A stretch of DNA of 64,000 nucleotides. Origin: Edaphobacter sp. (GTDB lineage: Bacteria > Acidobacteriota > Terriglobia > Terriglobales > Acidobacteriaceae). The stretch is taken from positions 62,001 to 126,000 of the forward strand of contig JAOAPB010000028.1 of NCBI GenBank assembly GCA_025462645.1. The letters are read 5' to 3'. The stretch's first letter is position 1, and each line of letters opens with the position of its first letter. The notes beneath the pieces are model-generated. The model did no database searches and was not told where the DNA came from. It worked only from the letters and a program-made list of their open reading frames with translations. A program made the translations under genes and the position numbers. Positions 9,288-16,899 of this stretch are shown in pieces.

Positions 9288-10550
9288 ATGTCAGACAGGT
9301 CTACAACGACAACCACCGCGCCCACTACCCGCGTTCTTTCAACGACGACTACCGCGCCCTCTACCCGTGTTCTTTCGATCGATGTTCTCCGGGGTATCAC
9401 GATCGCCTTCATGATCCTGGTCAATGATCCCGGCGACTCGGCTCACACGTATGCTCAGCTGGATCACGCGAAGTGGAACGGATGGACCCTTACTGACTTG
9501 GTCTTCCCCAGTTTTCTCTTCATCGTCGGAGCCTCCATCATCCTCTCGCTCCACTCCCGCATTCAGCGCGGGGATAGTCGCCGCGCTCTTGCCGTGCATA
9601 TGGTGCGCCGCTCAGTGACAATCTTTGTGGTGGCGATGATCCTGAACCTGATCCCGTACTTTCGGTTCACCCACCTGCGTCTCTATGGAGTTTTGTCTCG
9701 TATCGCGCTCTGTTATCTATGCGTGGGACTAATCTGCCTGGTCACGCAGAGCGCCCGCAAACTACTTGCAATCGTTGCGGTGCTTTTGATCAGCTATTGG
9801 ATGCTGATGCGGTTTGTGCCTGTCCCCGGCTTTGGCCTGCCCGTCCGCGATATTCCTCTGCTCGATCCTGACCTCAATCTGGCCGCATGGATCGATCGTG
9901 GTGTGATGGGCTTCCTCCAACGCACGATACACACGGGTGTTCTCTACGAGAAGACCCGCGATCCTGAGGGCCTGCTGAGTACCATTCCCGCCATAGCCAC
10001 GACCTTGCTTGGTTCTGTCGCTGCTCTCTGGCTTCGCCGTGTCGACGGAAAGATCATGCCTGCCATTAGCAAAACCCAGTGCGCCCTTGGCCTACTCCTT
10101 ACTGGACTCTTGAGCCTCTCAGCAGGACTCTTCTGGAACCTCTGGTTTCCCATCAACAAAAAGCTCTGGACGAGCTCGTACGTTCTCTTTGCTGCAGGGT
10201 GCTCTCTGTTGGGGCTTGCCGTCTGCTACTGGCTCATCGATATCCGCCGATTTCACGAAACCAAGCTGGGAAGCTGGCTTACCTGGCCGTGGCTCGTCTT
10301 TGGCTCCAATGCCATCGTTGCCTACGTCGTCGCCGCTCTCGTCGAGAAGACCCTGTTCTTAATCACCTCCTCATCGACCCTCGGCCCCAACAGCAAGCCT
10401 CTGACCGCCTGGGGTTGGATCTATAGCCACATCTTCGCTCGAGGCCACTCCACGGAGCTTGCCTCTCTGGCGTTCTCGCTATGTTTTGTGGCGGTCTGCT
10501 TCATTCCGAACTGGCTTCTGTGGCGCAAGCGCATCTTCGTCAAGGTCTGA
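9288..10550 (+). CDS. Heparan-alpha-glucosaminide N-acetyltransferase-like membrane acyltransferase
   Basis: This 420-residue polytopic membrane protein has around ten hydrophobic helices and the family opening VLRGITIAFMILVND with LTDLVFPSFLFIVGASI. That pattern is shared by HGSNAT-like, DUF5009 and related acyltransferases, which move acetyl groups across membranes onto sugars. Bacterial members are mostly uncharacterised, and I infer a role in modifying an envelope or imported glycan. Residues 7-31 are unusual: an in-frame tandem duplication of a 12-residue Thr-rich unit encoded by two 36-base repeats (9306-9377). The ATG at 9288 has GAGAG upstream. It is divergent from tonB. Confidence 0.82.
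   Translation: MSDRSTTTTTAPTTRVLSTTTTAPSTRVLSIDVLRGITIAFMILVNDPGDSAHTYAQLDHAKWNGWTLTDLVFPSFLFIVGASIILSLHSRIQRGDSRRALAVHMVRRSVTIFVVAMILNLIPYFRFTHLRLYGVLSRIALCYLCVGLICLVTQSARKLLAIVAVLLISYWMLMRFVPVPGFGLPVRDIPLLDPDLNLAAWIDRGVMGFLQRTIHTGVLYEKTRDPEGLLSTIPAIATTLLGSVAALWLRRVDGKIMPAISKTQCALGLLLTGLLSLSAGLFWNLWFPINKKLWTSSYVLFAAGCSLLGLAVCYWLIDIRRFHETKLGSWLTWPWLVFGSNAIVAYVVAALVEKTLFLITSSSTLGPNSKPLTAWGWIYSHIFARGHSTELASLAFSLCFVAVCFIPNWLLWRKRIFVKV
9306..9377 (+). repeat. Two tandem 36-base repeats inside the acyltransferase gene
   Basis: Copy 1 is 9306-9341 and copy 2 is 9342-9377. They differ at a handful of positions and keep the frame, so the protein carries the same Thr-rich 12-residue unit twice just after its start. 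Confidence 0.85.
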
Positions 10551-10633
10551 AGTGCAGCCGTGCGCAACCTTCCAGACTCGCGACCCGTTACCATAGACTT
10601 TCGTCCCGCAACCAACTGCGGCAGGAGAGGGAA

Positions 10634-12223
10634 TTGGCCTACACCGACTTACGCGACTGGATCAACGCACTCCACACAGCAGGGGAGCTGAAGCGCATCA
10701 CGCAGGAGGTGGATCCTATCCTCGAGATGGCCGAGATCGCCGACCGTGCCGCTAAGCTTGGAAAGGGAACGGCGAAGGCTGGCGGCCCGGCTCTCCTCTT
10801 CGAGAACGTCAAAGGCTATCCCGGCGCGCGAGTTCTGATGAACCAGTTCGGCAGCGAGCGCCGAATGAATCTGGCTCTCGAGACCAACTCGCTCGACGAT
10901 ATCGCCGACCGCATCCGCATACTCATCCGGCCCGAGACCCCTACCAGCTTTATGGACAAGCTGAAGATGCTACCCAAACTGGCAGAGGTCGGCAGTTTCT
11001 TCCCCAAGGTCATCTCCGCCAAAGAGGCTCCGTGCAAACAGGTCATCCATCGTGGGGCTGACGTAAATCTTCTGGCTCTCCCCATCCTGAAGACGTGGCC
11101 GCAGGACGGAGGCCGCTTCATCACATTGCCCTGTGTCGTTACGCGAGACCCCAAATCAGGCAAGCGCAACGTGGGGATGTACCGGATGCAGGTCTACGAC
11201 GGCCAGACCACAGGGATGCACTGGCAGCGGCAGAAGGTGGCCGCTGAGCACATGCGTGAGCGGCTGCGCGCCACAACGCCCGACCTGGCTGGAAACGTAG
11301 ACCTGATGGCCATCACCAGCGGAGGAACGGCGGCCGCGGCCTCGCTCGACACATTGAGCACCACTACCCTGACGAAGATTCGTGGAGACCGCATGGAGGT
11401 TGCTGTAGCGATCGGCACTGATCCGGCTACGACCTTCAGTGCCATCGTGCCCGCTCCGCCCGACGTCGAGGAGTATCTCATAGCGGGCTTCCTGCGGCAG
11501 AAGCCCGTAGAGCTGGTGAAGGCCGAAACAGTTGACCTCGAAGTCCCCGCACACGCTGAGTACATCCTCGAGGGCTACGTTGAGCTAGGCGAACTTCGTA
11601 CCGAAGGCCCGTTCGGTGACCACACTGGCTTCTACACCATGCAGGACGACTATCCGGTCTTCCACGTCACCTGCATAACCCATCGTAAAGACCCAGTCTA
11701 CGCAGCCACTATCGTCGGCAAGCCCCCGATGGAGGATGCATGGATGGGCAAGGCTGTCGAGCGGATCTTCCTGCCCCTGATGCAGTTGACGCTGCCTGAG
11801 ATCGTTGACGTCAACCTCCCGCCGGAGGGAGTCTTCCATAACCTCATGATCGTGTCGATCAAAAAATCCTATGCCGGCCATGCGCGTAAGGTGATGAACG
11901 GTATCTGGGCGATGGGACAGGCGATGTTTACCAAGTGCATCGTCGTGGTAGACGAAGACTGCGATGTGCAGGATCTGGCCGAGGTTACGCTGCGCACCAC
12001 GAACAACATTGATCCGGAGCGCGACATCCAGTTCACACTGGGCCCTGTCGACTCGCTCGACCATGCCAGTCGTCTACCCAACTACGGCAGCAAGATGGGG
12101 ATCGACGCCACGAGAAAATGGCCGGCTGAGGGATTCAATCGTCCGTGGCCGCCGATGCTGACGATGGACACCGAGGTGAAGGCAAAGGTGGATGCGCTCT
12201 GGAAGAAGCTCGGGATCGAGTAG
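10634..12223 (+). CDS. ubiD: UbiD-family decarboxylase (prenylated-FMN dependent)
   Basis: The protein is 529 residues from the TTG at 10634. That start is chosen because GGAGAGG lies five bases upstream and the conserved protein begins there (AYTDLRDWINALHTAGEL); the open frame runs further upstream without family similarity. Family hallmarks are present: the N-terminal acid-rich start, TLPCVVTRDPKSGKRNVGMYRMQ, the catalytic region ELRTEGPFGDHTGFYT with the conserved Glu/Arg/Asp, and the C-terminal DDCDVQDLAEV-like segment. UbiD enzymes reversibly decarboxylate aromatic or alkenyl acids, for example 4-hydroxy-3-polyprenylbenzoate in ubiquinone or menaquinone routes. The cofactor-making partner UbiX is not encoded nearby. 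Confidence 0.9.
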   Translation: MAYTDLRDWINALHTAGELKRITQEVDPILEMAEIADRAAKLGKGTAKAGGPALLFENVKGYPGARVLMNQFGSERRMNLALETNSLDDIADRIRILIRPETPTSFMDKLKMLPKLAEVGSFFPKVISAKEAPCKQVIHRGADVNLLALPILKTWPQDGGRFITLPCVVTRDPKSGKRNVGMYRMQVYDGQTTGMHWQRQKVAAEHMRERLRATTPDLAGNVDLMAITSGGTAAAASLDTLSTTTLTKIRGDRMEVAVAIGTDPATTFSAIVPAPPDVEEYLIAGFLRQKPVELVKAETVDLEVPAHAEYILEGYVELGELRTEGPFGDHTGFYTMQDDYPVFHVTCITHRKDPVYAATIVGKPPMEDAWMGKAVERIFLPLMQLTLPEIVDVNLPPEGVFHNLMIVSIKKSYAGHARKVMNGIWAMGQAMFTKCIVVVDEDCDVQDLAEVTLRTTNNIDPERDIQFTLGPVDSLDHASRLPNYGSKMGIDATRKWPAEGFNRPWPPMLTMDTEVKAKVDALWKKLGIE

Positions 12224-12287
12224 AGGGATTTAGACACAACGGGACCAATCTCAAGGCAGCATGGCGCGGTACTGAAGCAGGAGAAGA

Positions 12288-13040
12288 ATGAAGTTATCAA
12301 CCTTGATAGGTCTCGCATCTCTCTGTCTCGCTGGATCTTTCGCTCAAGCTCAAGCCTCCGATTCACGTGCATCAAGCCGTAGAAATACCTTTGCCGTCTT
12401 TGTCGAATACTCCAACGACTCCAGCCACATCCTGTTGGGCATAGCGCAGAACCGCAAGCTGGCAGCCCTCGGCGCCTCCTATGCGCGGCGGCTATGGGCC
12501 TCTCGTGTTGGGGACCTGCGTTATCTTGTAGAGGTGCGACCGGTACTGATGGAGAGCGATCCGGTCAATCATAGTGTCGTGACCGTCACCCCGATAGTTC
12601 CTGTGGGACCACCCACGACCTACAAATACGACGATGTACCTTATCTCTCCTGTACCCCGGGAAACTTCCATCAGACATTCCAGAGCCCATCGAACACCGT
12701 CCAGTACGACGTGACCGTTACCTGCGATCGTCGTTGGAGCTTCGCTCAGGGGCTTTCACCCATCGGCTTGCAATACAGCCTTCGGCGCGGCCATAGCATC
12801 CAGCCCTTTGTCTCGTCGACGGCAGGTTACATCTTCTCCACCCGCCCTATTCCCACCACCGATGCCGGCTCCTTCAACTTCACCTTCGACTTCGGGGTGG
12901 GAGTCGAGTTCTTTCAAAGCAGGATGCGTTCCATCCAGGCTGAGTACCGGTATCACCACATCTCGAACCACGACACCGCCAACGCCAACCCCGGTATAGA
13001 TAATGGGGTCTTCAAGCTCTCCTACGCCTTCGGCAGGTAA
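12288..13040 (+). CDS. PagL-like lipid A 3-O-deacylase (acyloxyacyl hydrolase family), probable outer membrane protein
   Basis: This 250-residue protein has a cleavable signal peptide (ends near FAQAQA, residue 23) and an alternating beta-strand pattern expected of a small outer-membrane barrel. The C-terminal motif EYRYHHISNHDTANANPGID matches the PagL catalytic region, where the histidine and serine of the HxSN motif and a later acidic residue form the active site. PagL-type enzymes remove the 3-O-linked acyl chain of lipid A. AGGAG lies five bases before the ATG. Length is larger than Pseudomonas PagL (about 170) because of an insertion in the first half. The deacylase call rests on the C-terminal motif. 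Confidence 0.75.
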   Translation: MKLSTLIGLASLCLAGSFAQAQASDSRASSRRNTFAVFVEYSNDSSHILLGIAQNRKLAALGASYARRLWASRVGDLRYLVEVRPVLMESDPVNHSVVTVTPIVPVGPPTTYKYDDVPYLSCTPGNFHQTFQSPSNTVQYDVTVTCDRRWSFAQGLSPIGLQYSLRRGHSIQPFVSSTAGYIFSTRPIPTTDAGSFNFTFDFGVGVEFFQSRMRSIQAEYRYHHISNHDTANANPGIDNGVFKLSYAFGR

Positions 13041-13058
13041 CCGAGCGTCTCGTCTTCG

Positions 13059-13595
13059 TCACTCCACGGTTACAAGCGTGATGCTCGATAGGTTGCGTAC
13101 CCACCGTGCAGGTCTCTTCTCTCCGCTGGCCACCAGCTTGATCAGACCATCCTCGCCCAGTGGCTTGCCATCCATTGCGATAGCGACGATCACGTCGGCG
13201 TTGTGGATGGTGCTCTGCACCTCTGCACCGGAGTACAACACAAAGTAGTGGTCGGTACCCTCGACGCGCACATAGCTGTGGAAGATCTTCTTCTCTCCTG
13301 CCTTGTCGAAGGGAGCACCGTATTTGGTCAGCAGGCCGTCAAGCGCCACGCCTGTATAGGTTTCATCCTTCTTTGTGTGCCCGTTGTGAACCATCAAGGT
13401 CTTCTGCGGCATCGCCTGCAGCTCTGCCACCGACAGGGTCGTCGCTTTGCCGTCTACTGCGAGCGTAAGGCTGGTGGACGCCGCTGCCTTGGCATGAGCG
13501 TGCTCCGGCATCGTCTGTCCCAGGGTCGGGCTGCCCGTCAACACAATGCCAACGCCTATCGTCGCAAGCCACAGGAAGCTTCGGTTCAATCTCAT
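13059..13595 (-). CDS. Secreted protein with a degenerate molybdopterin (SUOX)-like domain
   Basis: This 178-residue protein has an N-terminal signal peptide (about 26 residues, ending SPTLGQ) followed by a single domain. The pattern LSVAELQAMPQKTL, then TYTGVALDGLLTKYG, then GTDHYFVLYSGAEV and MDGKPLGEDGLIKLV resembles the molybdopterin-binding core of sulfite oxidase-like proteins. The cofactor-binding cysteine is missing, so an enzyme is unlikely. Such stand-alone periplasmic domains are common in Acidobacteriota and their function is unknown. It ends 18 bases from the convergent PagL-like gene and starts 110 bases from the divergent nuoI. Confidence 0.7.
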   Translation of the reverse strand: MRLNRSFLWLATIGVGIVLTGSPTLGQTMPEHAHAKAAASTSLTLAVDGKATTLSVAELQAMPQKTLMVHNGHTKKDETYTGVALDGLLTKYGAPFDKAGEKKIFHSYVRVEGTDHYFVLYSGAEVQSTIHNADVIVAIAMDGKPLGEDGLIKLVASGEKRPARWVRNLSSITLVTVE

Positions 13596-13693
13596 GCGAC
13601 TATCCTAACCCTGACGAGGTCGTCGCAACCAAAAAGAAGCAAGCCGAAATCCTGCCGATTTTTTGCCCTAAAAATCGTCTGGCCGACACACGT

Positions 13694-13706
13694 TATACTT
13701 AGGACA
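13694..13706 (+). promoter_or_regulatory. Possible -10 element of a leaderless nuoI transcript
   Basis: TATACT at 13694-13699 ends six bases before the A of the nuoI ATG. A start point at the usual distance would fall on the ATG itself. There is no good -35 hexamer at 16-18 bases. Confidence 0.35.
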
Positions 13707-14209
13707 TGTCAAAACTTCGCGACGCCGCAGCCATTGCCAAGGGAATGAGCATCACCTTCAAGGAGATGTTCCAGCCGACTGAGGTCGAAAACTACCCCGA
13801 CGGCAAAGGCCCCATGCGTGGAGCCAAGTTTCAGGAGCGCTTTCGCGGCAAACATCAGCTCCAGCGTGACGAAAACGGTCTGGAGAAGTGCGTCGCCTGC
13901 TTCCTCTGCGCCGCCGCCTGCCCCTCGAACTGCATCTACATCGAGGCAGCCGAGAACACGGAAGAGAAGCGTATCTCGTCAGCCGAGCGTTACGCCAAGG
14001 TCTACAACATCGACTACAACCGATGCATCTTCTGCGGCTACTGTGTCGAAGCCTGTCCCACCGACGCGATCACCCACGGTCACGGCTTCGAACTCGCCTC
14101 TCTGAATGCCACGAATCTAGTCATGCGCAAAGAAGATCTTCTGGTGCCTTCGCACAAGCTTCCGGACGTCGTGCAATCCGAGCAGGACGAGGCAGAAGTG
14201 CTTGCATAA
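13706..14209 (+). CDS. nuoI: NADH-quinone oxidoreductase subunit I (2x[4Fe-4S] ferredoxin-type)
   Basis: This 167-residue subunit I has both cluster motifs intact: Cys62/65/68/72 (CVACFLCAAACP) and Cys107/110/113/117 (CIFCGYCVEACP). In complex I this protein carries clusters N6a and N6b and passes electrons from the peripheral arm towards the quinone site. Length is normal for the family. No other nuo gene is next to it, which is unusual because nuoI normally sits in the nuoA-N operon. It could be a separated single copy or a second copy belonging to another complex. A -10-like TATACT ends six bases before the ATG and there is little room for a ribosome binding site. Confidence 0.88.
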   Translation: MSKLRDAAAIAKGMSITFKEMFQPTEVENYPDGKGPMRGAKFQERFRGKHQLQRDENGLEKCVACFLCAAACPSNCIYIEAAENTEEKRISSAERYAKVYNIDYNRCIFCGYCVEACPTDAITHGHGFELASLNATNLVMRKEDLLVPSHKLPDVVQSEQDEAEVLA

Positions 14210-14380
14210 CCTGCCCCGGCAAAGTACTTCGTCGTGTAGGTCACGTTAGGCGGTGCGAATTTGCGAGACCATAGAAAGTTCTTTAGCGGAGCGCTTCGCC
14301 TATCCTCCTCCGCCCGTCTCGCTCTTCTAGCTAGGCAACGTTGAGCTACCGCGTCAGAATCTAGCGAGAATCTCATAGCG

Positions 14381-14770
14381 ATGGAAACTTCGACCGACAA
14401 TACGCCCTCCATACTGCACATCTGCCGCCGCGAAATGCTTCGTCCTCTGCGCGACCAGATCCTTCGCCTCTCCGGTTTTACTGTCGATTCGGTCCTTGCT
14501 CACTCCGAGGGTCTCACCATGTTCCTGGCTCGTCCCTACGATCTCGTGCTGATCGACGTGGAAGGGGAGTATGGAATCAGGGAGGCCGAGGAACTCTGTT
14601 CCAAGGTCAAGACTGCCCGGAATGAACAGCTTGTCGCCTTCGTCTGCAACTGGCGCGTCGCCGCCTTGACGGATTGCCCGGATGAGATCGTCCGCACAGA
14701 GTTCGATCCCGCTGCCTTTGTCGCCGGAGTTCGAGGCATCGTGCCCGCCCACAAGCCTGGCTCCTTTTGA
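14381..14770 (+). CDS. Stand-alone degenerate response-regulator receiver-like protein
   Basis: This 129-residue protein has the alternating alpha/beta pattern of a CheY-like receiver and no output domain. Strand 3 ends in LVLIDVEGEYG, giving a candidate phospho-acceptor aspartate, but the acidic pair at the end of strand 1 is replaced by SILHICRREML and the usual lysine is not evident. It is therefore probably a non-phosphorylated receiver-like domain. The partner is unknown. It is 171 bases downstream of nuoI on the same strand, and the SAM riboswitch begins about 115 bases after its stop. Confidence 0.6.
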   Translation: METSTDNTPSILHICRREMLRPLRDQILRLSGFTVDSVLAHSEGLTMFLARPYDLVLIDVEGEYGIREAEELCSKVKTARNEQLVAFVCNWRVAALTDCPDEIVRTEFDPAAFVAGVRGIVPAHKPGSF

Positions 14771-14885
14771 AATAGAAAGAGTCGCGTCTTCCTTGGGGAG
14801 CATCTACCTTCCATATGCAGTACTTGCAGCAGTGCTATCGCTGTGCTACAACTGAACTATTCCAGTTTGCCTTCGGGCAAATTTG

Positions 14886-14993
14886 AATTTCATGCAGAGT
14901 GGTTGAGGGACGAGCCCTTTGATGCCACGACAACCGGACAGAACAAAGGCGTACCGGTGTCAACTCTCTCCTGGAGACAGGGAACATGAGATT
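14886..14993 (+). promoter_or_regulatory. SAM-I (S-box) riboswitch
   Basis: The aptamer core is recognisable. A nine-pair P1 is formed by AATTTCATG (14886-14894) and CATGAGATT (14985-14993). It is followed by GAGTGG, GAGGGACGAGCCC, the GATGCC and CAACCGG segments, and the CCGGTGTCAA segment near 14954-14963. These match the order and spacing of the S-box consensus. S-box RNAs turn off methionine, cysteine or SAM synthesis and transport genes when SAM is plentiful. The next gene, 122 bases on, is annotated by similarity as threonine synthase, which is unexpected for this regulator. A covariance search with the Rfam SAM model would settle it. Confidence 0.85.
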
Positions 14994-15091
14994 CGGAGCA
15001 CGCAGTCCCGAATTAAGGCCTGCACCCCGCATTTCACCTTCCTGGCCGTTCACGGCAAATCCAAAAGAGAGTACGTCAAAAGCCCAGATTC

Positions 15092-15111
15092 CTCTTTCCC
15101 CTCGGAGAGAG
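15092..15111 (+). promoter_or_regulatory. Hairpin sequestering the ribosome binding site of the threonine-synthase-like gene
   Basis: CTCTTTCC (15092-15099) pairs over eight bases, one of them a wobble, with GGAGAGAG (15104-15111), which is the ribosome binding site four bases before the ATG. AAAGAG at 15064-15069 could instead pair with CTCTTT and free the site. This looks like a translational expression platform; it is inferred from base pairing only. Confidence 0.55.
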
Positions 15112-15115
15112 CGCA

Positions 15116-16396
15116 ATGAACTATTCCTGTACCAGGTATGAGCTGAAGTGCAATGAGTGCGACAAACGATTCGGCAACCAGCCGCTCTCCGCCTGCCCCG
15201 ACTGCCTCGCGCCACTTGAGGTGGTCTACGATCTGGAAGCAGCTCGTGGCGTCTTCACCCGCGAAGCCATTGCAGCAGGCCCAGCCAATATCTGGCGCTA
15301 TGCCGCTCTGCTCCCCATCCCCGAGGGCTTTCAGCCCGATCTCCCGGTGGGCTTCACCCCACTGGTGAAGGCTACGAACCTCGGCAAGCGCATCGGAGCG
15401 ACCAATCTCTACGTCAAGAACGATGCCGTCTGCTTCCCGACCCTCAGCTTCAAAGACCGCGTCGTCTCCATCGCCCTGGCCAACGCCCGGCGCTTTGGCT
15501 TCGAGACGGTGGGAGCCTCTTCGACCGGCAACCTGGCCAACTCCGTAGCTGCCCAGGCAGCGCGCCTCGGTCTCAAGGCCTGCATCCTCGTTCCGGCTGA
15601 TCTCGAGCCTGCCAAGATCCTCAACACCCAGGTATACGGCGCGCGTCTCGTCCGCATCGACGGCAACTACGACCACGTCAACCGCCTCTGCACCCTCATC
15701 GCCGACGAGTACAGCTGGGGCTTCGTCAACGTCAATCTGCGCCCCTACTATGCCGAGGGCTCGAAGACCGTTGGCTACGAGATCGCCGAACAGCTCGGCT
15801 GGCGTCTTCCCGACAACGTCGTCGTCCCCATGGCGGGCGGCTCGCTCATCCGCAAGATCCGCAAGGCCTTCCAGGAGCTTGTCTACCTCGGTTTGGTCGA
15901 AGACAAGCCCGTCCGGTTCTTCGGAGCACAGGCCACCGGTTGCTCTCCCATCTCCACAGCCGTAAAGCAGGGAACGGACAACATCGAACCGCAGCGCCCG
16001 AACACGATTGCCCGCTCGCTCGCCATCGGCAACCCGGCTGACGGCCCGGCGGCTGCCAAGATGATCCGCGACACCGGCGGATGGGCTGAGGATGTCTCCG
16101 ATATCGAGATCGTCTCCGGCATGCAGGAGTTGGCAGAGACCGAAGGCATCTTCACCGAGACTGCTGGCGGCGTCACCACAGCCGTTACCGCACGGCTCTA
16201 CGCGCACGGGCGCATCTCGCCCGACGAACTCACCGTGACCTGCATCACAGGCAATGGTCTCAAGACAACTGACGCGCTGGCCGGACACTACCGGGAAGAG
16301 CGTGCCGTCCGTCCGCGCCTGGCAGACTTCGATGTCTACCTTCGTGAACTGGATGGTATCGCCGTACCCGAATTGGCCGCCGCAGGAGGAAATTAA
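15116..16396 (+). CDS. Threonine synthase-like PLP enzyme under SAM riboswitch control
   Basis: This 426-residue fold-type II PLP enzyme begins with a zinc ribbon (Cys12, Cys15, Cys27, Cys30). The PLP lysine is Lys113 in LSFKDR and the phosphate-binding loop is SSTGNLANS. By similarity it is ThrC, which turns O-phosphohomoserine into threonine. Two context facts argue for a sulfur role instead: a SAM-I riboswitch precedes it, and a CysO/MoaD-like sulfur carrier gene overlaps its stop. Relatives with the same ribbon include cysteate synthase, and mycobacterial CysM uses a carrier-bound thiocarboxylate with an O-phospho substrate. I infer it may add sulfur to O-phosphohomoserine or O-phosphoserine. 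Plain threonine synthase remains possible. Confidence 0.85.
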   Translation: MNYSCTRYELKCNECDKRFGNQPLSACPDCLAPLEVVYDLEAARGVFTREAIAAGPANIWRYAALLPIPEGFQPDLPVGFTPLVKATNLGKRIGATNLYVKNDAVCFPTLSFKDRVVSIALANARRFGFETVGASSTGNLANSVAAQAARLGLKACILVPADLEPAKILNTQVYGARLVRIDGNYDHVNRLCTLIADEYSWGFVNVNLRPYYAEGSKTVGYEIAEQLGWRLPDNVVVPMAGGSLIRKIRKAFQELVYLGLVEDKPVRFFGAQATGCSPISTAVKQGTDNIEPQRPNTIARSLAIGNPADGPAAAKMIRDTGGWAEDVSDIEIVSGMQELAETEGIFTETAGGVTTAVTARLYAHGRISPDELTVTCITGNGLKTTDALAGHYREERAVRPRLADFDVYLRELDGIAVPELAAAGGN

Positions 16397-16677
16397 TGTC
16401 AATCAAAGTATCGCTTCCCACCGCCTTCACCCGCCATACCGATGGCCGCAAGCAGTTCGACTCCGTCGCCGAGAATCTTCCCGGTCTCCTCGCGGACATC
16501 GACCAGACATTTCCGGCTCTCGGCACGCAGATCAAAGGCGAAGACGGCAAGCTCCGCCGCTTCATCAACATCTACGTCAACGATGAGGACATCCGCTTCC
16601 TCGGCGGCGAGACCTACTCGTTCCAGGATGGTGATGAGGTCATGCTCATCCCCTCCATCGCAGGCGGTAACGCCTAA
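16396..16677 (+). CDS. CysO/MoaD/ThiS-like sulfur carrier protein
   Basis: This 93-residue ubiquitin-like protein closely resembles mycobacterial CysO as I remember it, especially the stretch INIYVNDEDIRFLGG and the closing DGDEVMLIPSIAGG. Such carriers are adenylated at the terminal glycine by a MoeB/ThiF-type enzyme, converted to a thiocarboxylate, and donate sulfur to a partner enzyme. The Gly-Gly is followed by two more residues (Asn-Ala), so activation would need trimming, as known for some carriers processed by JAMM peptidases. The ATG overlaps the stop of the PLP-enzyme gene by one base (TAATG), with GGAGG upstream, so the two are made together. A strong terminator follows. Confidence 0.88.
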   Translation: MSIKVSLPTAFTRHTDGRKQFDSVAENLPGLLADIDQTFPALGTQIKGEDGKLRRFINIYVNDEDIRFLGGETYSFQDGDEVMLIPSIAGGNA

Positions 16678-16709
16678 CCGGAACACCTGAAATCGAGCTG
16701 CAAAATCAG

Positions 16710-16740
16710 AAGGCGCGCCAAATAATTGGCGCGCCTTTGC
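16710..16740 (+). terminator. Rho-independent terminator after the sulfur carrier gene
   Basis: AAGGCGCGCCAA (16710-16721) pairs perfectly over 12 bases with TTGGCGCGCCTT (16726-16737) around a four-base loop, with T residues at the 3' edge. It ends the riboswitch operon. Confidence 0.85.
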
Positions 16741-16899
16741 TATGTGGCCTGGAGATGGAGCTGGCCAAAGCTGTAGAAATGCTTCCTTTGCCTCATTATT
16801 TCGTTGTGAAGCAACGCATGAGTAAGGTTTTATCTCTTATCACCTGTAATATCTTCGCGAGGCAGCGACAACCTGTTACTAAAGAAAGAAGGTCTACAG

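Larger units (their letters stand above)
14771..15115 (+). other. 345-base gap holding the riboswitch leader
   Basis: No gene is seen here. The stretch contains a SAM-I aptamer (14886-14993) and a ribosome-site hairpin (15092-15111). I saw no classical terminator with a T run between the aptamer and the next gene. Confidence 0.8.

Noticed and set aside
15050-16402. 450-codon open frame antisense to the threonine-synthase-like gene
   Set aside because: The opposite strand is a clear PLP enzyme with riboswitch and ribosome site; the antisense product is Val/Gly/Asp-rich without motifs.
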